From Paenibacillus sp. FSL W8-0426 (GTDB taxonomy: Bacteria > Bacillota > Bacilli > Paenibacillales > Paenibacillaceae): a stretch of 64,000 nt of DNA. The stretch lies in contig NZ_CP150203.1 in NCBI RefSeq assembly GCF_037969725.1, positions 5,718,001 to 5,782,000 on the forward strand. The letters run 5' to 3'. Each line of letters begins with the position of its first letter. Positions within the stretch are counted from its first letter, which is position 1. The notes under the pieces were generated by a model. That model worked only from the letters and a program-made list of their open reading frames with translations. It had not been told where the DNA came from and did no database searches. Position numbers and translations under genes: made by a program. Below are positions 43,268 to 52,702 of this stretch, piece after piece.

Positions 43268-43283
43268 GTTTCCCTTGAGCAAA
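43268..43283. promoter_or_regulatory. MntR-like operator
   Basis: The 16-mer TTTGCTCAAGGGAAAC (leftward reading) matches 12 of 16 bases of the MntR consensus as I remember it (TTTGCCTTAAGGAAAC) and lies about 85 bp before the lipoprotein start. It supports manganese-responsive repression. A firm -10/-35 pair could not be assigned. Confidence 0.55.
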
Positions 43284-43301
43284 TTTTAAGCGATGCCAAG
43301 C

Positions 43302-43332
43302 AAAAAGGCAAGGGATATTTTCCCTTGCCTTT
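43302..43332 (-). terminator. Terminator of the nickel-type ABC operon
   Basis: AAAGGCAAGGGA and TCCCTTGCCTTT form a perfect 12-bp stem with a tiny loop; read leftward the stem runs into CTTTTTG. It lies between the end of nikE and the mnt promoter region, separating the two operons. Confidence 0.8.
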
Positions 43333-43415
43333 CCTATACAAACTTATGTTTGCCCGAGCATTCCCGGCGCTTTCCTTTGTATTATCGATATATCTGTGTC
43401 CGTGTCTGAAACCGT

Positions 43416-44225
43416 TCATGCAAAAGGAATCCGAAGCGATGGGTGATCCGGCAAAATGGCTGAAATCAACGCTTTCACCGCCGGATGATCGCTAAGAAAC
43501 ACGGATTCCGGTTCGTCGCTGTAATGCACGATCCTGCCTTGCTCCATAACGGCAATCCGGTCACAGATCGACATGGCCGCCTGGATATCGTGCGTTATGA
43601 ACAAATACGATAATCCATGCTTCGCCTTTAACTCGGCCAGCAAATCCAAAATGTGCACCTGATGCACCCGATCCAAGCTGCTAACGCATTCATCAAGCAC
43701 TATCAGTTTGGGCTTAAGGGCAATCGCCCGCGCAATATTGACGCGCTGCAGCTGCCCGCCGCTGAATTGTTCCGGCCGCTTGGCTCCATCTTCCGCGCGA
43801 AGACCCACTTGTTCGAGCAATTCCCCGATGCGGTGCTCCATCTCCGCCGGAGATAGACGCTCATAATTCCGAAGCGGCTCGCCGATGATCTGCGCCGCCG
43901 TCATCATCGGGTTTACAGCCGAGTAACAATCCTGGAACACAACCTGCAGATCGCGCCTTACGCTTTTGGGCATGCCCCCGTTTGCCTCATAAAGATGGCA
44001 TCCTTCAAACCGTACCTGTCCTTTGCTGGGCCTTTGCAGTCCAAGGATGATTTTTCCAAGCGTACTCTTTCCTGCCCCGCTCCCCCCCAGCAATCCCAGA
44101 CAACAACCCTTCTCAAGCTCGATCGAGATGTCTTCAAGAACGGGAGGGCGCGTATCTGTACGATTCCACCAGCTTCTTTTCCCATAACTATGGCTCACGC
44201 CGAGCACCTGAAGCACATTAAGCAT
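43416..44225 (-). CDS. Nickel/peptide-type ABC transporter ATPase (NikE-like)
   Basis: About 269 residues. Walker A GGSGAGKST, QVVFQDCYSAVNP Q-loop, signature FSGGQLQRVNIAR, Walker B LIVLDECVSSLD. It resembles NikE/OppF. The ATG at 44225 overlaps the nikD end but lies close to its AAGG site; GTG 44216 is an alternative start with better spacing. Last gene of the nikABCDE-type operon. Energises import with NikD. Confidence 0.85.
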   Translation of the reverse strand: MLNVLQVLGVSHSYGKRSWWNRTDTRPPVLEDISIELEKGCCLGLLGGSGAGKSTLGKIILGLQRPSKGQVRFEGCHLYEANGGMPKSVRRDLQVVFQDCYSAVNPMMTAAQIIGEPLRNYERLSPAEMEHRIGELLEQVGLRAEDGAKRPEQFSGGQLQRVNIARAIALKPKLIVLDECVSSLDRVHQVHILDLLAELKAKHGLSYLFITHDIQAAMSICDRIAVMEQGRIVHYSDEPESVFLSDHPAVKALISAILPDHPSLRIPFA

Positions 44226-45021
44226 CCTTTCTTGCACGGAGACGAGCTTGAAGTAGCATCCGAGTATACTCGTGCTGCGGCCGATCGAACAGTTCGTGCA
44301 CGCCGGCCTGCTCCACGACTTCTCCCTTTTTCATGACGGCGACCTCATCCGCGAGTTGGCAGATCACGCCCAAATCGTGAGAAATCAACAAAATGGACGT
44401 CCCCTTCTCCCTGCGAAGCCGTTCCAATTCCCGAAGCACTTGAAGCTGATTGACGACATCGAGCGCCGTGGTCGGCTCGTCCGCAATGAGCAAGGAAGGC
44501 TGCAAACACATGGAAATGGCGATCATGACCCGCTGCAGCATGCCTCCGCTCAATTGATGAGGATAACATTTCATGATTCTGCCCGGGTCAGGAAGGTTCA
44601 TGTCTGCAAGGGCAGCCACTGCCTGTTCTTTGGCTTGAGATTTCGATATCTTCGAGTGGGTGCGCAGCGTTTCAATAAATTGGGACCCGATCGTATATAC
44701 GGGCGTAAAAGCATTCATCGGATTTTGCATGATAAACCCGATGTCCTTGCCTCGAATACGCCGCATATCTTCGGCTCGCAATGCAGACAACTCACGACCG
44801 TTTAACCGCACGCTTCCCTCTACCCGCATGTTTTGCGGGTTCAACAACCGGAGGATGGCGTGGCACGTCATCGATTTTCCGCTGCCGCTCTCTCCGACGA
44901 GTCCCAACACTTGCCCTTTCCCAAGCGTCAAATCCAGCGGCTTTAACAGCGGAACGGTTTCTTTTCCAATATGCAGTTCGACTTGCAGCCCCCGGACCTC
45001 AAGCACGTTGGGATGATGCAC
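44218..45021 (-). CDS. Nickel/peptide-type ABC transporter ATPase (NikD-like)
   Basis: About 267 residues from GTG 45021, which lies 9 nt after an AGGGGG site; the upstream TTG at 45057 has none. Walker A GESGSGKSM, signature LSGGMLQRVMIA, Walker B LLIADEPTTALD. It lacks a long oligopeptide-transporter C-terminus, fitting the shorter NikD type. Partner of the NikE-like ATPase. Confidence 0.85.
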   Translation of the reverse strand: MHHPNVLEVRGLQVELHIGKETVPLLKPLDLTLGKGQVLGLVGESGSGKSMTCHAILRLLNPQNMRVEGSVRLNGRELSALRAEDMRRIRGKDIGFIMQNPMNAFTPVYTIGSQFIETLRTHSKISKSQAKEQAVAALADMNLPDPGRIMKCYPHQLSGGMLQRVMIAISMCLQPSLLIADEPTTALDVVNQLQVLRELERLRREKGTSILLISHDLGVICQLADEVAVMKKGEVVEQAGVHELFDRPQHEYTRMLLQARLRARKDA

Positions 45022-45057
45022 TGTATCGTTCCCCCTGTCCAAATCTGTGTAGAACAA

Positions 45058-45885
45058 CTAACGTTTCGCAATGCCGTAACGTTCCGACAGAGCCTCCCCC
45101 AGCACGTTAAACGTGATTACAACCACCAGGATCAGCACACCCGGGTAAATCATCAGCTCCGGATGGCTGCGGATGTAACTGGTTCCTTCATGAATCATGG
45201 CTCCCCATTCCGCATTCGGCGGCTGAATGCCCAAGCCCAGAAACGAAAGCGCGGAGATGTCCATGATCGCCCAGCCCATTTCCAGGGTGCCCATAACGAC
45301 GATGGGACGCTGCACGTTGGGAATGATATGTCTGCGAATAATGCTCCATGAGGACGAGCCGCTGATGCGTGCCGCCGCAATAAAATTTCGCTCTTTCAGC
45401 GTAACGACCATGTTCCTGCAGATTCGTGCATAATATACCCACTGCACCATCATGAGCGCCAGCAGCACCTGCATCAAACCTGGCCCGAAAATGCCCACAA
45501 TGCCAAGCACAAGCACCAGATTCGGGAAGGCCATGATGCCTTCGCAGAAGCGCATGAGCACACTGTCCAGCCAACCGCCGACATAACCGGAGATGGAACC
45601 GATGATCACGCCCAGAAACAACGACGACAAAAAGATGAGGATGGCAAATCCAAGCGATACTCTGGCTCCATAGATCAGACGGGACAGATTGTCGCGCCCC
45701 AAATGGTCGGTTCCCAGCCAATGCTCTGCCGACGGCCCTTTCAGTTTGTCCAGCAGATCCACCTTTACAGGATCATGCGGGGCAATCCAAGGAGCCAGCA
45801 GCGTAACGATAAAGAAAATCATAAGCACCAGAGAACATATCATGATTGTTCTTCGGCCTTTTAACGCCGCACGCCATTTATTCAT
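45058..45885 (-). CDS. Nickel/peptide-type ABC transporter permease (NikC-like)
   Basis: A 275-residue permease. The N-terminal WRAALKGRRTIMICSLVLMI helix and EAA-loop sequence AARISGSSSWSIIRRHIIPNV match the NikC/OppC family. ATG 45885 overlaps the nikB stop (TGATG). Forms the inner-membrane pore with NikB. Confidence 0.88.
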   Translation of the reverse strand: MNKWRAALKGRRTIMICSLVLMIFFIVTLLAPWIAPHDPVKVDLLDKLKGPSAEHWLGTDHLGRDNLSRLIYGARVSLGFAILIFLSSLFLGVIIGSISGYVGGWLDSVLMRFCEGIMAFPNLVLVLGIVGIFGPGLMQVLLALMMVQWVYYARICRNMVVTLKERNFIAAARISGSSSWSIIRRHIIPNVQRPIVVMGTLEMGWAIMDISALSFLGLGIQPPNAEWGAMIHEGTSYIRSHPELMIYPGVLILVVVITFNVLGEALSERYGIAKR

Positions 45886-46829
45886 CAATGCTCTGCCCGT
45901 CCTTTCGCCGAAATCCGCGGGTCCATATACATCTGTATCAGATCAACCAGCAGATTGCATACGATGAACAAACAAGCCGCCAAAAATACATAACATTGGA
46001 TCACAGGAATATCGCGGTTAAAAATGGCCTCCACGAAGTAGCGCCCGAACCCGGGCCATGAAAAGACCTGCTCCACAATGATCGTGCCTGTAAGCAATTT
46101 CCCCAGGTTCATGCCCATCCCTGTAATCAATGGCGCTATCGCGATTTTAAGCACATGCTTCATCATGATGGCACTTTCCCGAATTCCCCTTGTTCGCGCA
46201 TATCGCACATAGGTTTCCTGCAATTGTTCCAATACGCTGGAACGAAGCAGCCGCGTATACACGGCGATCAGGACCAGCGACAGCGTTATCGTCGGGAGCA
46301 CCAGGTTCTCCCAGGTCCCCCGACCTTCCACAGGAAGCAAATCAAGCTTGACCGAGAAAAAGAAGATTAACAGATATCCCAGCCAAAACTGGGGAATGGA
46401 TGCCCCGAAATAGGAGATGGCTCTGCTCAACATGTCAACCCAGCTGTTTTTGTATACTGCAGCGAAAACCCCGAGCGGAATGCTGACCAGCGCGGAAAAC
46501 AACATGCTCCAACATGCAAGCTCCGCAGTCGCCGGAAGCCTCGTTTTAACCTCATTCCATACGGGTTGATTCGTGAGGTAGGAGGTACCGAAGTCCAGCC
46601 GGGCCATTCGCTTTAACGTATTCAGATATTGGTTGAACAGCGGTTGGTCCAAGCCAAATTCATGCCGCTTCTGTTCCAGCAGCTCGGGCGTCGGATAGAT
46701 GTGTGCCGCGGTCAAATAGGCCTCTGCCGGATCAACCGGCGAAATATGGATCAATGCAAAGGTTACGAGCGTTGCCATGAATACGATCGGAATGATCGCA
46801 AGCATTCGTTTACCGACATAGCCGATCAC
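45885..46829 (-). CDS. Nickel/peptide-type ABC transporter permease (NikB-like)
   Basis: A 314-residue permease with six helices; YARTRGIRESAIMMKHVLKIAIAP is the EAA loop. The GTG 46829 start has GGAGG 8 nt upstream. Family length is about 310. It pairs with NikC, whose gene overlaps its stop codon. Confidence 0.88.
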   Translation of the reverse strand: MIGYVGKRMLAIIPIVFMATLVTFALIHISPVDPAEAYLTAAHIYPTPELLEQKRHEFGLDQPLFNQYLNTLKRMARLDFGTSYLTNQPVWNEVKTRLPATAELACWSMLFSALVSIPLGVFAAVYKNSWVDMLSRAISYFGASIPQFWLGYLLIFFFSVKLDLLPVEGRGTWENLVLPTITLSLVLIAVYTRLLRSSVLEQLQETYVRYARTRGIRESAIMMKHVLKIAIAPLITGMGMNLGKLLTGTIIVEQVFSWPGFGRYFVEAIFNRDIPVIQCYVFLAACLFIVCNLLVDLIQMYMDPRISAKGRAEH

Positions 46830-46878
46830 TCTTTTTTCCTCCTTGGATCAAACTGCCTCATGCCTTAGTTCGGCTGAA

Positions 46879-48516
46879 TTATGGAGTGACGGTTTCCATC
46901 CCGGCAAACGGGTTTTCGTCACGATTCGCCGGAAATACGAAACGGGTAATTTTTTTCTGGTAAACGGCGGTCTTCTTGATATACGAAATTGGTACGATCG
47001 CGGACTGCTCCTGCAATGTTTGCAGAATGGAGCCGTACAGCTCCTGGCGCTTCGTCTCGTCGGTCGAAGACAATACCTCCCGGATCATGCCGTCCAATTC
47101 TTTTTTCATCGGGATTGCGCTTAACGTTTCCGAAATGCCGAAGCCGGGATTCGCGACAACGTTAACGAACGAATGCGGGTCATATGGAGCGCCGTAGTTG
47201 TACCAGAAATACAGATCGAAATCGTTCGCTTTCAGGCGCTTGATTTGTACCGTCAGCTCCAGGCCTGTGAGGTTGACCTTTACGCCAAGCTGGCTCCATT
47301 CGGCCTGAATCGTTTCGGCCATCGCCTTCTGGATCGGGTCCGTCTTGTCAAAGATCATCTCGAATTCGAGCGGCTGACCGTCTTTTTCCCGCACTGTGCC
47401 GCCTGACGGCAATGTCCAGCCCGCTTCGTCCAGCAATGCCATCGATTTCTGCACATTGTATTGAATCGGCTCCAGATCGACGTTGGTATACGGATAGTTT
47501 TTGGACAACACCGAGTCGGCCGGTTCTTCCAGCCCTGACGTAATGCCTTCTACCATCGCCTGTTTGTTAAAACCCTGTTGTAACGCCATGCGTACCCGAA
47601 CGTCGGCCAGCTTTGGATTGGAGGAATTCAGGAGCAAACTCCGCGTTCCCACCGGATCGGATAATTGAGTCGTGTACGCTTCGTTCTCGCGAAGCTGTTT
47701 GAACGCATCGAGACTGATGACGCCTTCACCGTAAATCAGGTCCAAATCTCCCTTTTCAAAGGCAGCCACGCGCGTTTCTGCATCGGGGATGATTTTCACG
47801 GTAACTTCATCGATGGCCGGCGCGGTTCCCCAATAATTCGGGTTGCGTTTGAACACGGCATACTCGTCCTGTTTATATTCAGCCAGCATCCATGGACCTG
47901 TTCCGACAGGCTCCTTTATGCCCTCCGACGTGTCTCCGTTATCGGGAAAGCCTGCCTCGCCAAGGAAGCGAAACGGACGGACGACAGACAAATCCTGAAG
48001 TACCGGATAATACGGCTCGGTGAGCGTCAGGCGAAACGTGTGGTCATCCACCGCTTCCGTCTTGGCGATGACATTAACCACGCCCAGCCAGCTGTGGGTG
48101 TCTTTATGTTTCATCACCGCATCAAAATTCTTTTTGACGATCCCGGCGTTAAAATCCGTTCCGTCCGAGAACTTTACGCCTTGGCGAAGCTTGAACGTGT
48201 ATGTTTTCCCGTCATCCGAGATGGTCCATGATTCGGCCAAAGCCGGCTCCAGCTTTCCGTTCTCTTGGTAACTCACCAGCGGCTCGTACAGCATGGATTG
48301 GGCAAACAATTGCGAAGGGTTATACGTGTGAGGATTCATCGTGCCGATATCGCGAGGCCAGGACATCGTGATCGATTTGGCCTGGGATGATCCGTTTGAG
48401 GATGTGTTCGAAGAATCCGCGCCGTTCTCTCTATTGCTGCAGCCAACGACAACAAAGAGAAGCAAGAGCGTGGTCGCCAGCAGCAGGGCCGCGGTTTTAC
48501 GATGATGTGTGAACAT
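46879..48516 (-). CDS. Nickel-type ABC transporter substrate-binding lipoprotein (NikA-like)
   Basis: A 545-residue lipoprotein. The start at ATG 48516 follows AAAAGGGG; the longer frame to 48573 would run through the Fur box. The lipobox is VVVGC near residue 25. The sequence closely follows E. coli NikA as recalled: PRDIGTMNPH, QSMLYEPLVSYQ, RPFRFLGEAGF, GTGPWMLAEY. It may bind free nickel or a nickel/cobalt-metallophore complex; no opine-synthesis genes lie alongside. Expression is probably iron-controlled. Confidence 0.87.
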   Translation of the reverse strand: MFTHHRKTAALLLATTLLLLFVVVGCSNRENGADSSNTSSNGSSQAKSITMSWPRDIGTMNPHTYNPSQLFAQSMLYEPLVSYQENGKLEPALAESWTISDDGKTYTFKLRQGVKFSDGTDFNAGIVKKNFDAVMKHKDTHSWLGVVNVIAKTEAVDDHTFRLTLTEPYYPVLQDLSVVRPFRFLGEAGFPDNGDTSEGIKEPVGTGPWMLAEYKQDEYAVFKRNPNYWGTAPAIDEVTVKIIPDAETRVAAFEKGDLDLIYGEGVISLDAFKQLRENEAYTTQLSDPVGTRSLLLNSSNPKLADVRVRMALQQGFNKQAMVEGITSGLEEPADSVLSKNYPYTNVDLEPIQYNVQKSMALLDEAGWTLPSGGTVREKDGQPLEFEMIFDKTDPIQKAMAETIQAEWSQLGVKVNLTGLELTVQIKRLKANDFDLYFWYNYGAPYDPHSFVNVVANPGFGISETLSAIPMKKELDGMIREVLSSTDETKRQELYGSILQTLQEQSAIVPISYIKKTAVYQKKITRFVFPANRDENPFAGMETVTP

Positions 48517-48551
48517 GGATGCAGTACCCCTTTTCAGTATTATGCAAAATA

Positions 48552-48566
48552 TGATAATGATTATCA
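48552..48566. promoter_or_regulatory. Fur box, perfect 7-1-7
   Basis: TGATAATGATTATCA matches the 7-1-7 Bacillus Fur consensus (TGATAAT-N-ATTATCA) at every defined base. It sits just after the predicted transcription start of the nikA operon, about 35 bp before the ATG, so Fur with iron should block transcription. Confidence 0.9.
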
Positions 48567-48579
48567 TAATCATGGATTA

Positions 48580-48608
48580 AGAATAGGGACGAGCGCCGAT
48601 TTTGTCAA
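48580..48608 (-). promoter_or_regulatory. Promoter of the nikA operon
   Basis: Read leftward: TTGACA (48603-48608), 17-nt spacer, TATTCT (48580-48585). Confidence 0.8.
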
Positions 48609-48646
48609 TATAAATTAAATGAAATGCACCTCCGGAACATATAGAC

Positions 48647-48704
48647 AAAAAAAATATGCCCGTACAGAGCCGCTTGCACTCAGCAAGCTCTCTTACAGGC
48701 ATAT
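48647..48704 (-). terminator. Terminator of the first PBP2 gene
   Basis: GATATGCCTGTA and TACGGGCATAT outer arms with inner GCTTG/CAAGC; read leftward it ends in TTTTTTTT. Confidence 0.85.
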
Positions 48705-48717
48705 CCATTAACTCATG

Positions 48718-50691
48718 CTATTGGTCGCTGTTATTCTCCTTTTTTTTGTTCTTCGGCGTACCGTCGAGGCCATAGACCTCGTCATAAGCTTCAAAAATTT
48801 TACGGGCAATCGGAGATGCGCTAACCGATCCGAACCCGCCTTCAGGAACGACTACAGCTACGGCCAGTTTCGGGTTTTGTCTTGGTGCAAAAGCAATAAA
48901 TACGCCGTTTTCTTTCTTGTTTGGCCCGCTGCCCTGCTGTGATGTGCCTGTCTTACGCGCAAAATCGTAAGGAAATCCGTCAAACGTGCTGAGCTTGGTC
49001 GCCATGCCGCGATGAATCTCGTCCCAATACGCATCGGGGAACTCGACTTCGTTGAGCACCTTCGGTTTGATCTTGCGAACCACGTTGCCGTCGGCATCGC
49101 GAATTTCCTTCACCAGATGCGGCTCCATCCGTTTGCCCTTGGTCGCAATGGTAGTCACGTATTGGGCTAATTGCAGCGTCGTATATTTCGCCTGTTGGCC
49201 GAAGGAAGCAAACGCCAATTTGGTCAAGCCGGATTCAGAGGACTCATTGTATTCCAGTCGGCCCAAAAACTCACCAGGCAGATCCACTCCCGTAGATACG
49301 CCCAGCCCGAATTGCTTCATATATTCGTCCCATTTGTCGACGCCTTTGTCACCTCCATACTTCGCATACAAGCGTTTACCCACCATATCGATCATGAAGG
49401 CGTTGGAAGATTTCTGAATGGCCTGTCTGGCGTTGATGTGGCCGTTGTAAGCGGCGCCTGCGTTCTGGATGCGTCTTCCATCCTTGCCCAAGGTGGTGTA
49501 CCCTAGATCGGGATACGTCTCTCCCGCTGTAAAAAGCCCTTCCTTCAGACCAATCAGCACGCTGAGCGGCTTGATGACCGACCCCAACAACACAACAGAT
49601 TCGGCTCGCTTGCGCGAATCGTCGGGCGGGAAGGAAGCAATCGTCCCGTTCCGGTACACGTATTTGATTTTGTCGTAATCCCATTCGGCATTTGGATCGT
49701 AATCCGGCATGCTGGCCATCGCCACCACGTTGCCAGTATCGATTTCCATGGCCACCGCATAACCGGTTACGGCATTAGGCAGCTTGCGCAGTTCATCCGT
49801 AATAGCCTGCTGCGCCGCCATTTGAATGTCTTTGTGGATGGTGGAAATAAGGCTGTATCCCTTTTCGGGAGGCGTCTGCACGATGTTCCCCTCCGGCAAG
49901 TTGCGCGAGTTGATGTCGATGGACTGGTATCCGCTGCGCCCGCGCAGTTCTTCCTGATATTGATATTCCAGCCCGTCCGCACCGACCATTTCTTCCTGAG
50001 CGTAACGAAGGCCCGGATCACGCTGGTCGACTCCGCTGCTGGCGATCTCCTGATACTTTTTCAAGGTTCCCAGCCCCTTGTACTCCCGCGTATACCCGAT
50101 AACTTGAACGGCCACTCCGTCCGGGTCGTATCGGCGCACATTTTCCTCAAGCACCATCACGCCGGGATGCTGGGCCTTGTTTTCCATGAAATATGCGATT
50201 TCTTTGGTGTTCAGATCGGATTTGACCAAACGCGGCGTGTATCCGTGCGTCTTCTGGTAATCCAGATCAAGGCGTTTGATGATTTCTTCCGCGTCCGGCT
50301 GTTCTTTGTCCCCGGGATTAAACTGCTTGAATATGCCGGCGAGATCTTCTGCGAGCTTCTGTGCCTCTTCCTGTCTAGCCCCATTGCTGTAATCTTCGTA
50401 AAGCAACACGTATAGCGACTGCACGGGCTCGGAATAAGCAAGCGCGATCTTGCCCGTAGCGTCATAAATCGGGCCGCGCACAGGCGCCAGCGGAATGTCT
50501 TTCGTATTCCGACTGGTTTCCATGTACGTCAGTTCCGGCCCTTCGACAAATTGAATATAAGCCAGTCTGAATATAAGAACGCTGAAGATGACAAAGGCCA
50601 CGAAAAAAAACGTATTCATCCTTAAGCTTGAAGGCGTGTTGATCTGCCCATCCTCTTGAGTTTTCTTTTTCTTTCCCCAAAGCTTGAACAT
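48718..50691 (-). CDS. Class B penicillin-binding protein (PBP2-like), paralogue 1
   Basis: A 657-residue PBP. The start is ATG 50691, with GAGG 8 nt upstream. There is one N-terminal membrane helix (about 25-47) and a dimerisation domain from about 50. The transpeptidase domain carries GSVIK (active serine about 371), SSN and KTGTS. It crosslinks peptidoglycan, probably during elongation or sporulation. It shares the LLGS(V/T)IKPLSVLIG neighbourhood and overall layout with the gene at 54249-56276, so the two arose by duplication. Confidence 0.88.
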   Translation of the reverse strand: MFKLWGKKKKTQEDGQINTPSSLRMNTFFFVAFVIFSVLIFRLAYIQFVEGPELTYMETSRNTKDIPLAPVRGPIYDATGKIALAYSEPVQSLYVLLYEDYSNGARQEEAQKLAEDLAGIFKQFNPGDKEQPDAEEIIKRLDLDYQKTHGYTPRLVKSDLNTKEIAYFMENKAQHPGVMVLEENVRRYDPDGVAVQVIGYTREYKGLGTLKKYQEIASSGVDQRDPGLRYAQEEMVGADGLEYQYQEELRGRSGYQSIDINSRNLPEGNIVQTPPEKGYSLISTIHKDIQMAAQQAITDELRKLPNAVTGYAVAMEIDTGNVVAMASMPDYDPNAEWDYDKIKYVYRNGTIASFPPDDSRKRAESVVLLGSVIKPLSVLIGLKEGLFTAGETYPDLGYTTLGKDGRRIQNAGAAYNGHINARQAIQKSSNAFMIDMVGKRLYAKYGGDKGVDKWDEYMKQFGLGVSTGVDLPGEFLGRLEYNESSESGLTKLAFASFGQQAKYTTLQLAQYVTTIATKGKRMEPHLVKEIRDADGNVVRKIKPKVLNEVEFPDAYWDEIHRGMATKLSTFDGFPYDFARKTGTSQQGSGPNKKENGVFIAFAPRQNPKLAVAVVVPEGGFGSVSASPIARKIFEAYDEVYGLDGTPKNKKKENNSDQ

Positions 50692-50941
50692 GCTGTGTAC
50701 CTCACCCATTCCCTGTCCAAAATAGTCTATACTTCATAAAACTCCCCCAGTGAAAGCACAACTCTGGATATTAACAGTCTACCAAAGCCACACTCCTATG
50801 TCGCCCAAATTTTGGTTACACTTTCGTCATCTGGAGGTTGGCATGGTAAAGACCCCTCCTGATCATACGGAGAGGTCTCGCATCATTAATAATGGAATGA
50901 AGCTACGTACACCTTATACTCATGGCTTATTGTTCTGAAAA

Positions 50942-51340
50942 TCAAGAAGCCCGCAACGTGCTGCCACAAAACTCGCATTGGGATGAAGAATGGACAAGAA
51001 CCTGCTTCTGGGCACCACAACCTGGACAATGAACACTCACCTTGTCGGGCGGTGTCCCCTCGTGCTCTGATTCTCCTTCTTGTTGCCGTTCAGGCTCCGA
51101 TCCCGGCCAGTCGGTCAAATCATCCCATTTAGTCCCACTCTCTTTTGGCTTCCCTTGTCCAAACAACGGTTGTCCTTTAAACAACTTCACAACGACGTAT
51201 AGCACCGTCAAACTCGGAATAAGATGAAAACAAATAGCGACGACGATATCGAATCCGCCTGCCTTTGCCGTTTGAAAAGCAAGCGAGAGCGAGGGCAAAA
51301 AGCACAACATAAACAAAATGACTCCAAAAAATTTTTTCAT
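50942..51340 (-). CDS. Membrane protein with C-terminal zinc ribbon (short)
   Basis: A 132-residue protein from ATG 51340 (GAGGGG 6 nt upstream). Two membrane helices (about 3-21 and 30-50), an acidic linker, then a CPGCG...CEFCG zinc ribbon at the end. The layout copies the next upstream protein on a smaller scale, so they are probably paralogues. Fourth member of the SPFH cassette. Role unknown. Confidence 0.75.
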   Translation of the reverse strand: MKKFFGVILFMLCFLPSLSLAFQTAKAGGFDIVVAICFHLIPSLTVLYVVVKLFKGQPLFGQGKPKESGTKWDDLTDWPGSEPERQQEGESEHEGTPPDKVSVHCPGCGAQKQVLVHSSSQCEFCGSTLRAS

Positions 51341-51351
51341 GGGCTGCCCCT

Positions 51352-51924
51352 CTATGAAAATCGGACGGTCGTGCCGCAGTAATCGCACACGGCAGAAACA
51401 TTGCCCTCAAACTTCACGTTGGCCCCACAGCCTGGACATTGTGCCGCCGTAGGTTTCGGTGGGTTCGCTTGCTCCTGCCGGCGATTATTATCCGTTGAAA
51501 ATGTCGAGGTATCGAACGTTCCTCCTGCGCCCCCGGAACTATTCGGGTTGAAAGAAGAAAACTGGGTATTCCAATTGATGTCGATTTGCTGCCCCTGATT
51601 ACCGTTCGTAATTCTGACGCTCTGTTGTCCTTGATTTTGCATGTTTCCTGCTGATGGCTGATAACGTCCTCCTTGTGGACCGCCGTTATAGCCATTGGAT
51701 GGATTTCTGAACGGATTGTTCTGAGCATTATATGCCGGGTTTGGGACTGGTTTGCCTTTAAGCTGCTTGATTCCAAGCCACCAAAACGCGATGGCAGGCA
51801 GTAAAAAAACAACAAAAGCAATAATCACATGAGCCGCTTCAGATGCACTGACCAATAAAGCAAAACATCCAAATGAAAAAATTGCCCCTAATAAAATTAA
51901 AATGATACCAAAGAACTGTCTCAT
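51352..51924 (-). CDS. Membrane protein with linker and C-terminal zinc ribbon
   Basis: A 190-residue protein from ATG 51924 (GGAGG 8 nt upstream). Two membrane helices at the N-terminus, a long glutamine/asparagine/glycine-rich linker (about 65-150) and a CPGCG...CDYCG zinc ribbon. Related to the 50942-51340 product. A membrane anchor that presents a zinc ribbon in the cytoplasm or outside; topology not settled. Confidence 0.75.
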   Translation of the reverse strand: MRQFFGIILILLGAIFSFGCFALLVSASEAAHVIIAFVVFLLPAIAFWWLGIKQLKGKPVPNPAYNAQNNPFRNPSNGYNGGPQGGRYQPSAGNMQNQGQQSVRITNGNQGQQIDINWNTQFSSFNPNSSGGAGGTFDTSTFSTDNNRRQEQANPPKPTAAQCPGCGANVKFEGNVSAVCDYCGTTVRFS

Positions 51925-51964
51925 GCTCGGTTCCTCCAAAACGTGTTATGAAACACATTGAATA

Positions 51965-52702
51965 TTACGATTTGGCCATTAACACCTGTTGATTGCGTGC
52001 GCTTAAACGATTCTGAAGATCTGCAATACGCTGATTTATCCAATTTGCTTCAAGAGGTTGGCCTTTGTCATGCTCGTCATGCATTTGTTGACTTAATAAT
52101 TGAATGTCGGCAAGCAGCTGATGATCCGTATACATGATCGCCTTAGGTGTAACAGGATCACTGTATCTCACATTTTCAATCAATGCTGCCACCTGCCTGC
52201 GCACTTCCTCCATTCCCTCCACTTCCAATAAGCCAAGTTTCCGCTCCAGTTCCTGCAGTGCCATCTCAATTTGTTGCAAATGGACGACCTGGGATTGCGT
52301 ATCAAGTTCGCGGTCTTCGACTGACCGCAGCCAGATCATGATCAGCCCCACCAAAATAATGGCTGAAACCATGGTCAAAACATGCACGAGAAGATACCCG
52401 CGCAATGCTACATGGGCCACGTTCGTAAATAATGAGTACATGATGACCGCTGCAAAATAGACAACCAAAACGGTACCAATGGCTGTGTAACCCGGCACAA
52501 AACGTTTGACTTGATCGAGATTGCGAATGATATATACGGCATAACCCCATATTGCAGTCAAAGCGATGCAGCTCACAAACAAAGAGATCCAGAACGAAAT
52601 ATTAAAAATGCTGAACAAGGAAAAAAAGATGGCTGAAACGGCAGCTAGTGCTGCGACATACAGAACGGTGGAGATGTTAATCGCGAATCGGTTCGATGTC
52701 AT
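51965..52702 (-). CDS. Four-helix membrane protein with cytoplasmic coiled coil
   Basis: A 245-residue protein: four membrane helices in the first 130 residues, then a charged coiled coil (SQVVHLQQIEMALQELERK) and helical tail to residue 245. ATG 52702 overlaps the SPFH gene stop by 4 bp. No family recognised. The coupling to the SPFH/zinc-ribbon gene suggests a membrane partner. Confidence 0.7.
   Translation of the reverse strand: MTSNRFAINISTVLYVAALAAVSAIFFSLFSIFNISFWISLFVSCIALTAIWGYAVYIIRNLDQVKRFVPGYTAIGTVLVVYFAAVIMYSLFTNVAHVALRGYLLVHVLTMVSAIILVGLIMIWLRSVEDRELDTQSQVVHLQQIEMALQELERKLGLLEVEGMEEVRRQVAALIENVRYSDPVTPKAIMYTDHQLLADIQLLSQQMHDEHDKGQPLEANWINQRIADLQNRLSARNQQVLMAKS

Noticed and set aside
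48517..48573. 19-codon upstream extension of the nikA-like gene
   Set aside because: It would translate through the Fur box and lacks a ribosome site; ATG 48516 is preceded by AAAAGGGG.
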